Shown: one piece after another, positions 10,001-22,000 of the stretch
Position numbering within the stretch: the stretch's first letter is position 1
Layout of the letters: the number at the start of each line of letters is the position of its first letter
Origin: Aquipseudomonas alcaligenes MRY13-0052
GTDB lineage: Bacteria > Pseudomonadota > Gammaproteobacteria > Pseudomonadales > Pseudomonadaceae
Direction: 5' to 3'
Length of the DNA: 50,372 nt
Assembly: GCA_000474255.1 (NCBI GenBank)
Contig: BATO01000044.1
Location: 1 to 50,372 of the forward strand
Made by a program: the position numbers and the translations under genes
Notes under the pieces: generated by a model
Told to the model about the DNA's origin: nothing
What the model saw: only the letters and a program-made list of their open reading frames with translations
Databases searched by the model: none

Positions 10001-13000
10001 AGCCGTCCAGCAGCTCGTCGCCATCGGTGTCGACGTTGCGCGGCGAGGTGCCGGCCTGGAATTCGGCCAGGTTGCTCAGGCCGTCGCCGTCGGTGTCGTC
10101 CTGGGCGCCGACGTTGAGCAGGTTGTTGTCCACCTCGTACTTGTCGGGCAGGCCGTCGTCGTCGCTGTCCGCCTTGAGCGGATCGGTACCGTGGTTGAAG
10201 AGCTCGGCGTAGTCGCTGAGGCCATCGCCATCGGTGTCGGCCAGGTCCGGACGGGTGCCACGCGCGACTTCATCGGCATCGAGGACGCGATCCAGGTCGG
10301 TGTCGCGGGTCAGCGGGCTGGAATGATGCACCAGCACCTCGGCACCGTCGGTGAGCCCGTCGCCATCGGTATCGGCCACGCGCGGGTGGCTGCCGGCATC
10401 CTGCTCCTGCAGGTTGTTCAGGCCGTCGCCGTCGGTGTCTTCGACCGCTTCGCCGTTGGCGAGCTTGGCCGCGAAACCATAGCGCTGCTCGAAGCCGTCA
10501 CGCAGGCCGTCACCGTCGCTGTCGGCCTTGAGCGGGTCGAGGCCCAGCAGGTATTCGAGGGCATCGGCCAGGCCGTCGCCATCGCTGTCCGCCTGGGTGG
10601 TCCAGTTGACGATGCCGCGCTGCTCTTCAAGGGTCAGGTTCGGTTCCTGGACATCGCTATTGGCCAGTTGCTCCAGGGTGCTGCGCGCACGTTCGCGGCT
10701 GGCATCCTGCACCAGGTACTGCACCAGCACCTGACGGCTGCGCGGCGCCAGGGTGACCTGGTAGTTGGCACGGTACTGGTTGCCGCTGAGCCAGGTGGAA
10801 ACCGGGCGCAGGGGCGCATCCGTGCCTCCGATGACCACGCCGGCAGCGTACAGGCCACTGTCTGGGGCCACGTCGTCGGTCAGCAGGTAGCTGTCTTCCG
10901 GGTCGAAGCCGGCGTCACCGGACGAGGTCTGTACCACGGGGCGGGTCGCGTAGAAGTTGCCGTACACATAGAAGGGCACGGTCACCGGCTGGTCGCTGGG
11001 GTTCTCCAGCACGTTGATGAAGCGGGCGTAGTTCTGGTTCGCCGGCACATAAACCTTGCGGCTGACCATGACATTGCCGAGCTGCTTGGCCGGATAGATC
11101 AGCTCGCGGCCATCCAGGCGGGTGCGATAGGTGTTGCTGTTGTAGTTGTTGCCATTGACGACGAGGTACTGGGCACCGCTGAAGGTCCAGTTGGAGGCGT
11201 AGGTGCCGTTGTTGATACCGCCATAGGTGTTGAAGTCCCAACGGACGCTGTTGTTCACCTCACGGTTGAAATAGGTGCTTTCTTCAGCGGCAGCCACATG
11301 GCGCTCTTCGATCGGCTCGAACGCGGTACGGCCGTGAGCGGCCAGCACCAGGTCACCGATATCGGAACTGCTGCCACGGGCCAGCTCGAACACCTCGCTG
11401 GTGGCGGAGACCAGCTGGTTGCCGAAGCGTGCCTCGGCCTTGACCCGTGGTTCCAGCGCCAGGGTGGAGGCAGACAGGGTGAAGCGGCCCTGGCTATCGC
11501 TGGTGACGGTGGCCGAGGACGGCATCGGGCCGGTGCCATTGCTGAAGGCCACTTCGTCCACCAGGGTCCAGGGACCATTGGCGCGGAAGCTGACACGAAC
11601 GTAGCGGCTGTTGATGTTCAGCCCGGACAGAGTCAGTTGGGCATGGGCGTCGAGGGACATCCGATCGCGGTTGTTGGCATTGCTCGGGGCGGTGTTCAGG
11701 GTGCCGACCGGCACCCAGTCGTTGCCCACTTTCTGCAGCACGTCGAAGGACGGCAGCACGTAGTCCGACAGGGTGTTCTGGGTCGAGCCGACCTTGAGGC
11801 TGGTCAGGCTGACCACACGGCCGAAGTCGAAGTCGACGTTCAGGGTGCGGTCGCTCCAGCCCAGCCACTCGTAGGCACCGCCTGCGCCCAGGTCAGCGGC
11901 ATAGCCGGCCACGCCCAGTTGGCCGTCGATCAGTTGGCGACCGTAGTCGTCGCCGTAGCAGTAGTGCCAGCAGTCCGTACCCTGGTCCAGGGTGTAGGAG
12001 ACCGGCTTGATGCGGGCGGCTTCGTAGCCGTCGACCAGGGTCACCTGGGCGCCTTCCACGGCGCGGCCGTTGCCATCCAGCACGCGGCCGGTGACCTGGG
12101 TGCCGGCGTCGTCCACCAGGCTCAGGCGGCGCACGCCGCTGCGGCTTTCGTTGCCGTTGGTGTCGCGGGCGCTGGCTTCGATATCCAGCTGCGCGCCAAC
12201 GGCCGGCACGCGGATCACATGCTGGTAGGGCGCGCGGTCATAGGTGGCCACGGCCACGCCGTTGACATAGAAGGTCACGCTGGCCACGCGGCCGTCGTCG
12301 CTGGCGTCGGCACGCAGGCGCAGTTGCTGGCCGTGGGCCAGGCTGGCGCCGGCCGCCGGGGAGACCAGGCTCACGGTCGGCGCCTGGGTGTCCTTCTCGG
12401 TGGGCGCGCTGTCTTCGCCGTCGAGCAGGCCGTCCTTGTCCATGTCCGCGTCCAGCGGGTTCAGGCCACGGGCCACTTCCACGCCATCGGACAGGCCATC
12501 GCCGTCGGTGTCCGCCACCTTCGGATTGGTGAGGGTCTCCAGCAGCTCCTGCTTGTTGCTCAGGCCGTCATTGTCATAGTCCTGGCCGGCGTCCTGGGCG
12601 TTGCGCGGGTTGAGGATGTCGGCGTAGGGGCCCTTCAGCTCGATGAAGTCGGAGAGGCCATCGCCATCGGTGTCCGCCAGGTCCGGGCGGGTGCCGTAAT
12701 TGTTGATCTCTTCGTAGTCCGGGATGCCGTCGTCGTCGCTGTCCGCCTTGCGCGGGTTGGCCTTGTACTGGACTTCCTGGGCGTCGAGCACGCGGTCGTA
12801 GTCGCCGTCCTCGCTCAGCGGGTCGCTGTTGTGCTGGTTGACCTCGGCGCCATCGGTCAGCCCGTCCTCGTCGCTGTCGACCTGACGCGGGTGGGTGCCC
12901 AGCTCCTGCTCGCGCAGGTTGCTCAGGCCGTCGCCGTCGCTGTCCAGGTTCTGCTCGCCCGCCACCAGCGGGTTGAAGCCGTACTTGACCTCGAAGCCGT

Positions 13001-16000
13001 CCAGCAGGCCGTCGCCATCGCGGTCGGCGATGAAGGCGCTGGTGCCATTGGCGTATTCGTAGACGTCCTTGAGGCCGTCGTTGTCACTGTCCTTGAGGGT
13101 CAGCTCGTGCATCATCACCAGGATGCCCGGGTGGTAGATGGTGAACAGCGGGTCGTTGTCGCCCGGGCGGCCCGACTCGGTCGGGGTGAAGCCGAAATAG
13201 ACCTGGCCGGCGCCATAGGCATAGCGGATGGCGACCACGCGTTTTTCCGCACGGGTGCCGGTGAACATCAGCGGTGCGGTACCGGGCGCCAGCTTGTCCA
13301 TCGGCATGTAGGCGTGGCCGGAATAGTTGGTGTTGCGATAGGGCCACCAGGAACCGACGCGGCTTTCACTGGCATCGGACCAGCGCAGCACCGGCGTCAG
13401 GCGGATCGAGCTGCCCGTCCACACCGACTCCGCAGGCTGGCCGGGCACATCCGCCAGCACGGCATTGGAGCTGGTGTTGTAGTTCTCGCTGAACAGCAGC
13501 GTGCCGCCGTTCTGGACGAAGGCGAAGACCTTGGCGCGGTTGCTGGAGTAGTTGCCGTTGCCGTAGTAGTCCCGCGAGCTGTCCACCATCAGCATGTCGA
13601 CTTGCGACAGGTCGAAGCTGGCCAGGTTGCTCACCTGCACCGGCTCGTAGCCGGCACGCTCGATGATCAGCCGCTGCGAGGGCTGGCCGGCGTTGAAGCG
13701 CGCGTTGAAGTAGCCCACCCGCACCTTCGGCTGCTGCAAGGTGATGGTGCCGACGTCCGTGGTGCCGCCCCAGACCGGGTCGGTGGGTGCGGAGACGGCG
13801 GTCACCGCCTGGTTGCCCAGCAGGCCGCTGGCGATGACCGAGACCACGCCCGGTGCCACCGGCACGCGGGTGATGACGAAGCTGCCGTCGCCGCCGCTGA
13901 CCGCGGTCTGGCCGCCGACGTCGAGCTGGGCGCCCACCACCGGCTGGCCGTTGCTGTCGAGCACGCGGCCGATCACGGTGGTCAGCGGGTCCTGCACCAG
14001 GGCGAAGCTGTGTTCGCCACTGCTGCCGACGTTGTTGTTGGTGTCGGTGGCGATGATTTCCAGGCGCAGGCTGTCGGCGTCGCTCGGCAGGTTCAGGCTG
14101 TAGGTGAAGGGCGCGGCGTTGACCAGCGCGATCTGGGCACCGTTGAGGCGGAACGCCACCTTGGTGACCCGGCCGTTGTCCTGCAGGGTCGGCACCAGGG
14201 TCATGCGCAGGCCCTTGATCAGGGTCTGGCCGACCTTCGGATTGTCCAGGCCCACGCGGGGCGCCTGGGTGTCCTTGACCAGGGGCTCGGCGTCCTCGTC
14301 GTCGCGCAGGCCGTCGCCGTCGGTGTCGGCCTTCAGCGGGTCGGTGCCCTTCTGGTCCACTTCGACGCCGTCCAGCAGGGTGTCACCGTCGCTGTCCGGG
14401 TTGTTGATCAGGGTGCCCAGCTGCGCCTCACGGGCGTTGCTCAGGCCGTCGTTGTCCTTGTCGGCCTGGCCATCGGCCGGGTCGCTGGGGTTCAGGCCCA
14501 TCTGCAGTTCGAGCGGGTCGGGGATGCCGTCGCCGTCGGTGTCTTTCTTCAGCGGCGAGGACGCCGGGATGTTGCTGACCTCGGCACCGTCGGACAGGCC
14601 GTCTTCGTCGGTGTCGACCTTCAGCGGGTCGGTGTGGTGGGTGCGCACTTCGGCGCCGTCGGAGAGGCCGTCGCCGTCGGTATCGGCCACCCGCAGCTTG
14701 GTGCCCAGGGCGGCTTCTTCCAGGTTGGTCAGGCCGTCGCCGTCGAGGTCCTCGGCGCCGTCGTCGATGCCGTTGCCGTCGGAGTCGCGCAGCGCCGGGT
14801 CGAGGCCCTGGGTTTCCATTTCCAGCTTGTTGCTCAAGCCGTCGCCGTCGAAGTCGCCGACCGGGTCGAAGACCTGCAGTTTCAGGGCGTTGCCCAGCAC
14901 CACCGGCTTGACCGGCGTGCCCGGCAGGGTGCCGCTCAGGGTCAGGGGCAGCAGGGCGCCGTCGGCGATCGGATCATTGGCCGCACCGAAGAGGGCCGGA
15001 ACGGTGAGGGTGCGGGTCGGACTGTAGTACCAATTGAAGCCCTGGCTGGTGCCAGCCAGCTCGGCGCGGCCGTTGGCGACGTTGTACCAGCTGATGTTGT
15101 CGGCCAGGGTCAGCGGGATCTGGATGCTCTGGCCGGCCAGGACCTTGAGCGGCCCGGCGACGCTGAACAGCGCATGGGGCGCGCACAGCTCGGCGCCCTG
15201 CTCGCGGACCTGGTCGTCGCGGGCGACGCCACGCAGACCGGAGCCGGTGGTGTCGTAGCGGTAGCAGCGGCCCAGCGCCAGGGCGGGCTGCGCGTCGAAG
15301 GTCAGGGTGCGGCCGTCGCTGCTGAGGGTGGCGCTGCCGCCACGGGCCGCGTTGCCTTCGAAGAACTTCAGGGCATCGCCGCTGGCCAGGCGCACCGGCT
15401 CGTCGAAGTCGAAGTAGGCACGCAGCGCAGTGCCCTGGCGGGCCTCGATCAGGCCACGGATGACCTCCGGCGGCTGCACGGTGAAGCTGATGCGGAAGCG
15501 GCTGGTCAGGTCCAGGTTCGGCAGGGCCTGCACCGGGCCGGCCAGGCTGACGGTGACTTCTTCGAAGGTCTCGTCGCTGATGGCCATCCAGCCCTGGCCT
15601 GCGCTCAGTTGCACGGTGGTGCCACCGGCCTTGCCGTCCACTAGGGCGGAGCCGCTGGCCTGGACGTTGACCGCCAGGTTGGCGGGCTTGCCGTCGACCT
15701 GGGTGATGGGGTTGCCGAAGCGGTCCTGCAGCATCAGTTGCAGGCGCACGTCCTGCTTGATGCCACGGGTGAGCACCGCGCCGTCGTCCTGCACCCGGCC
15801 CTGGTCGTTGAGCAGGCGCAGGTGGCTGGCCACGGCCGGCAGCACAGTGAGGTCGAGGTTGCTGTAGCAGCAGTTGACGTTGCCGCGGGCGTCGTAGGTG
15901 TAGCGGATGCTGTTGCCATTGCTCGACAGCGGCAGGCTGAACTGGCCGGCCTTCTGGCCAACCTGCAGGTTCAGCCGCGCACGGCCGTCCTTCACGGTCA

Positions 16001-19000
16001 CCTGCACCCGCTCCACGGTCTGGCCGTTGAGGGTGGTGCTGCCGATCTGGATGCCGGCGCCGGGCTGGGCGTGGTAGTCGGCGGCCGGCAGGGTCACCAC
16101 CAGCAGGCTGCTCTGGTCGTCGGTGACCGGGTTGAGCACCAAGTCCTGGGACTGGATGTCCAGGGTCAGGGTCTCGCCCGCCGCCACCGGCGGCAGGTAG
16201 CTGAGCAGCAGGTTGCGGGTCGGGCCGGCGAGCAGGCCGAGGGCTTTCTCGGCGCGGGCCACCTGAGCGAACTGTGGCAGGTCCGCCCACAGCTGGTAGT
16301 CGCCCAGGCTGCGGTCGGCGTTGAAGGTCAGGCTGGCGTAGCCGCCGCTGTCGCTGGTGCTGGTGCCGAGGTTTTCCACATAGCCGTCGGCCAGGCGACG
16401 CAGACGCCATTGCACCGGCTGCTCCGGCACCGGGCGCGCGGCGGCGTCGAGCACCTGCACGCGGTAGATCGGACGTTCCTGCACCCGCGCCTGGTCGGGG
16501 TTGTCGCTGCCCTGCACGGCCTTGAAGCGCAGCTGGTTCGGCGACTGGGTCAGGGCCACGGCGTATTCGCGGCTGAGGGTCTGCTGGCCGATGCGGTCGG
16601 TGAGTTCCACCTGCACGCGGAAGGCGTCGCCCGGCAGCGCGGCCTCGGGCATACGCAGGTCGCGGCTGTGGCCGTTCCAGTAGGCGCCGTTGCCGCAACG
16701 GAAGTTGCCGGTGTCCTCGCGCAGGCAACTGAACAGTTCCTTGCGCTCGCTGCCCACCAGTTGCAGCACGCGCAGGCCCAGGCCGCCGGTGTCGTCCAGG
16801 GCGTTGAGGTTGTTCAGTTGCAGGGTGACCAGGCCACCGTAGACGCCACGGGCCGGCAGGCTTACCTGCAGGGCGGTGGCATCCGGCGCGCGGTCGCGGA
16901 CCACGCGCAGGTTCTGCGTCGGGGACTCGCTCACCTGGCCGCGGCTGTCGGTCAGGCGCATCTTGAACGGCTGGTTGACGCTGCTGGCGACGCGCTCGGT
17001 GCGGCGGTCCTGGACGCTGAAGCTGCGGTTCAGGGTGGTGCCGCTGACATCGTAGTGATCGGTGAAGCCGTTCCACAGCAGGTCGACGCCCTTCAGGCCG
17101 ACATCGTCGCGAGCGGCCAGCTGGACGTCGAAGCGACCGCGTTCGATCACCTCGGCCGGCAGGTTCAGGGTGGTGACCTCGGGGAAGGCGTCGTCGATGA
17201 CGGTGACGCGCAGATCGGCGCTGCTGACGTTACCGGCGCGGTCACGCACCTCGACGTTGTAGACCTGCTCGCCAAGGCTGGTGGCGGCGTCCTGGTAGCT
17301 CAGCTGGTTCTGGCCGAAGGCCACCGCCACCACCTGGCCGTTGCGCATCAGCGTGGCCTTGTCGAGGGCGCCCTCCTCGTCCGCCATCTGTGCGGTGACG
17401 GTGAAGGGATAGCCGCGCACGGCACGGTTGTTGTCCTTGAACACCGCGCTGCCCTGGTAGCCGAGGCTCACGGTGGGGGCCTTGGTGTCCTGGTGGCGGT
17501 AGAAGCGCTTGGCCGCCGACTCGGCGCTGTTGCCGAACACGTCCACCGCGCGGGCCTTGAGGTACTGGCCGCTGAAGCTGGCGTCCAGGGCCAGGCTGGC
17601 CTGGTACGGCTGGGCGCTGCGCAGGGCGACGCGCTGCCAGGGTCCGTTGCTGCCGGCGGCGACCAGGAATTCCACCTGGGCCAGGGGCTGCTGGCTACCA
17701 CTGACCTGGGCGCTGACGGTCAGCGGCAGAGGCAGCCAGGAATGTTCGTCGGCCACCAGGGCGATGCTGAAGGGGTTGGCCACGCCGTCGCCCGGCTCCA
17801 GGAACAGGTCGCGGGCAGTGCCCTGGCGGATCACGCCATAGGCGTCTTCCAGGCGCAGGCCCAGCTCCATGGACTGGCCACCCGGCAGGCTGGCGGGCAG
17901 GCGCAGCTGGGTCGCGCCAAGGCCCTGGCCGAGGGTGCCGGCCGGTTGGCCGTTGATGCTGAATTCGACGCCGCGCAGGCCGTCCTCGGCCAGGCCGAGG
18001 GCCAATGCCTGGGCCGCCTGCAGGTGGCTACCGGCCAGGGGCTCGAGCAGCGAGGTGGTGCTGGCGCCGAGGCCATAGGGCAGCTCGTAGACCAGCACGC
18101 CCTGGCTGCCGAGGCCGACGGCCAGGCGGTTGTTTTCCACGGCCAGGGCACTGATGCGCTGGGCGAGCAGCAACTCGCCGTTGGCCATGGCCTGGCCGCT
18201 GGACGGGTCCAGGGCCAGCAGGCGCACGCCCTGGGCCTGGGGTTGTTCGATCCACAGCAGGTTGCCACCCAGGTACAGCTGGCTGGCGCTGGCGCCGGCC
18301 AGCAGTTCGCTGCGCTGGCCGCTACGCAGGTCGTAGCGCCAGGCACGCTCGGCGGAGATGTAGAACAGCGCGTCGCCGGTGAAGGCCAGTTGACGGACTT
18401 CGCCACCCAACTGGGCGCTCAGTTCGCTGACCGGCTGGCGGGCGTCGCTGCGCAGGTCCACCAGGAATACGCGGCCGCTCTCGCTGAGGGCGACCACACG
18501 GCTGCCATGGGCCGACAGCTGGCGCAGGCTTTCCTGGGCGTTGACCAGCAGGCTGCGGCGGCTGGCCGGGTTGGTCAGGTTGTCCAGGGGGGCGATCTGC
18601 AGGCTGCCGCCGCTGGCCACCAGCAGTTGGCCACGGGCGATGGCCAGGTCGTTCACCGGGGTCTGGGCGAAGACGGTCTGGGCCGCCAGGGTGGAGCGCG
18701 ACAGCGCCACCACTTGCTGTTGCTGATCCTGGGCGAGGAACCACAGGTCACCGGCGCTGGTCACCTGGCTGGCGGCCTGGGTGAAGGCCTGGCTCGGGTA
18801 GAGGGTGGACTGCCAGCTGCCGGCGTCGTCCTGACGCAGCAGCTGAGCACCGAAGTTGTCGGCGGCTACCAGCACCTGGCCATCACGCAGGCCCAGGTCT
18901 TCCACGCTGCCACGGGTCGGGGTGGCCAGGCTGCGGCTGTCGTGCAGCAGGTGGAAGCCGGCGCTACCGGCCTGCGGACGCAGCACCAGGCCTTCGCTGC

Positions 19001-22000
19001 CGCCCAGCCAGAGGCGGCCGCCGGTCCATTGGGCCGCGGCCACGGGCGCATTGCCCAGGCTCCAGTCGGCGATGCGCTGGCGGGTGGCCAGGTCGATCAG
19101 TTGCAGGCGGCCGTCGGCCAGTGCGAGCAATTGGCCCGGCAGGGCGAACAGGCGCTTGGCGGCAGCACCCAGCTGCACGGAGGTGCCTTTCAGGGCGGCA
19201 TCCAGGCGCCACAGGCGGCCGGCGGCGTCCGACACCTGCACCTGGTCGCCGCTGCGGGCCATGGCCAGCAGGTTCTCGCCGCTGAAGCTGGCGATGACCT
19301 GGCCGCTGCTGGACAGGCGCAGGACCTGGCCGGCGGTGAGCACCAGGAAGCCGTCGTTGCGGGCCAGCAGCTGGCGGACCTCGGCGCCCAGGGTCTGGGT
19401 GCCGCTGGCCTTGAGCTGGCTGCCCAGGGCGTCGAACCAATAGAGGTCGCGACCGCTGGCGCCGAGGACGCGCTCGCCCTGCACCGCCAGGTGGTTGAGG
19501 GGCGCGGCCACGGCCAGGCTGCCGGCGCTGCGCAGGCCGTCCTGCGGGTCCAGCAGGGTCAGGCCGAAGCCCTTGATGCTCAGCAGCAGGTAGCGCTGCA
19601 GGTTGTCCATGGCGGCGATGGGGCCGTCGAGGCGCTGGCGCAGGCCCTGGGCGTCATGCAGTTCGGCGCCACGTGCCAGCCAGTAGCCGCCCACCTGGGG
19701 CAGCATCAGGTCGAAGGGCAGGCGCGCGCTTTCGCTTTGCAGGTTCCAGGCGTCCACCACCGGCGCGCTCCAGCGCTGCTCCTGGCGGTTGCCCAGTTCG
19801 TCGTCGATCAGGGCGCGCACCCGCAGTTCGCGGATGCCCGCTGGCAGGCGCAGGCCGAGGCTGCCGGCGCCGCTGGCCAGCAGGCGGTCGTTCTGGTCCA
19901 GGGCTTCCAGGCTCATGCGGAAGCGCGCGGCGTCCACGCCGTTGAGGCTCAGGTCCACGCGGCTGCCGGCATAGAGCAGGCTCGGCAGGCCGGCGAGTTG
20001 CGGCTGGGGCAGTTGCTGGGCCGGCGCGACGCGCAGGTTCAGCTGCTGTTCGCTGTAGTGGAAGTCGCCGGCGAAATAGGCACGGGCGCGCAGTACATAG
20101 CTTTCCTGCACGGCCACCTGGGGCAGGCGCAGGCTGAAGCGGCCCTGCTGGCCGGCGTCGAGGATGCGCTGCACGGACTGGCCGTTGAAGCTCAGCAGTT
20201 CGAGCTCCACCCAGGCCGGGACGTCGCCCACCTGGTAGGCCAGGGACAGGCTGGAGCCTTCGGCGAACACCTGGTTGTTGCCGGCGCCGCTCAGGGTGAT
20301 GGCGCTGGTGGATTGGTTGGCCTTGGTGAACAGGCCGATATCGCGGGCACCGGCGGCGTCCTGCCAGCCGTAGCGGGCTTCGCCGCTGGCCGGCAGGCCG
20401 ATCCAGCTGAAGCGCTGGCGCAGGCCGTTGACGGCGGGTTGCGCCTGGCCTTCACGGGTCAGGCTGGCGCCCGCGCCTTCGCTGCCGGCAGCAAACGCGG
20501 CGGCCAGGGGCAGGCGGGCACCGGCGACGAGCACCGCGCCCTGGTCGGGCACGAGGTCGGCGGCGGCCACGGTGGCGGCGGGTACGGCCAGGTCCAGGCT
20601 CTGCTCACCGGCGTGGTCCTGCAGCACCAGGCGCAGGGTGGCAGGCGGGTTGGCCAGCAGCCAGGCGCGGCCTTGGGGGAAGGCCTCGCCGAGGTAGGTG
20701 TCCAGTTCGCCCTGGTACCAGAAGGCCTGGGCGGCCAGGGGCTTGTCGGCGCCATCGCGCAGGCTCAGGTCGGCCTGGCCGAGGGCGGTTTCAGCCGCGG
20801 CAGGCAGGCCGCCCACCAGCACGCCGAAGGGCAGGCGCACGGCCTTGGCGGCCAGGGTGACGGCCGGTGCGGCAGCCACTTTCAGCGGTTCGACCACCAG
20901 TTGCTGCACGCCGTCGCGCAGTTGCAGGGACACCAGGCGGCCAGCGGTGAAGGCCAGGTCCTGGCGTTCGCCCGCCAGGGCACCCAGGCGCTCGCCGTCA
21001 CGCCAGGCCTGCCAGCTGTCGCCGTGCAGGTCGTTGCTGACCCGCAGCCAGGCCAGCTCGCCGTCGAAGCGGGCACGTTGCACCTGGCCGTCCACGGCCA
21101 GCGCGGTGGCATCGCCCAGGCGCCAGCCATCGGCATCCAGCAGCGGCTTGAAGCGGGTGGCTTCAGTGGCGGTCCAGGTCACCAGGCGCTCGCCGTCGAG
21201 GGCGAAGCCCAGGCGGCCCGGCAGGGCCAGGCTGGCACGGCGCACCAGTTGCGGCAGGCGGCTGTCATCCAGCTGCAGCCATTCCAGGCCCTTGTCGGTC
21301 AGCACCAGCAGGCGCTGGCCATCCAGCTGCACCTGGCGGATTTCGTCGGCGAGGCTCAGGCCCACCAGTTCGGCCATGGCGCCGCCGTCGACGGCGTAGC
21401 CGCCCAGTTGCTGGCCATGACGGACGAACAGCAGGTCGCCACTGCCACCCAGCAGGGTGCCGGCGATGGGTTGTTCCACGGCGGCCAGCCAGGCGTCGCC
21501 CTGCCAGCGCCAGAAGCGCAGGTAGTCCTGGCCGTCGCGGCGGACCTGGGCCACCAGGCCGGTGCCGGTGAAGGCCAGCTGGCGGATGCGGCCGCTGTCA
21601 CGGCTTTCCACCTGGCCAACGAGGGTGCGGATGCGGTAGCCGTCGCGCTGGGCGTTTTCGGCCCAGGCAGCGCCGTCCGCCAGGCCCGGCAGGCGGGTCA
21701 GGTGGCTGGCCTGGTAGCCGGTCTCGATGGCTTCGCGACGGCTTTCGGCTTGCAGGTAGCCCAGCTTGGTCAGGCTGCGTTCCAGTGCCTTCTCGTGGCC
21801 GGAGCGGTCACGCAGGGTGGCGGCCAGGCGCAGGCCGGCACCCTGGGTGAGGCTGTTCCAGACCTGGCGCTGGTCGCTGAAGGCCAGGCGCGCGGCGGCG
21901 CTGCCGGCATCGGCCGGGTCGAACAGGTCGAGGGTCGAGTCGCGGCTGAAGTCGTTCATGCCCGCCGGCGGCGGTGCGTCGATCCACAGCTGGGTGCCCG

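Noticed and set aside
9885-14865. Regular short-period DNA repeats that could suggest a CRISPR array
   Set aside because: The periodicity is from in-frame codons of TSP3 units; copies vary and there are no conserved repeats with unique spacers.
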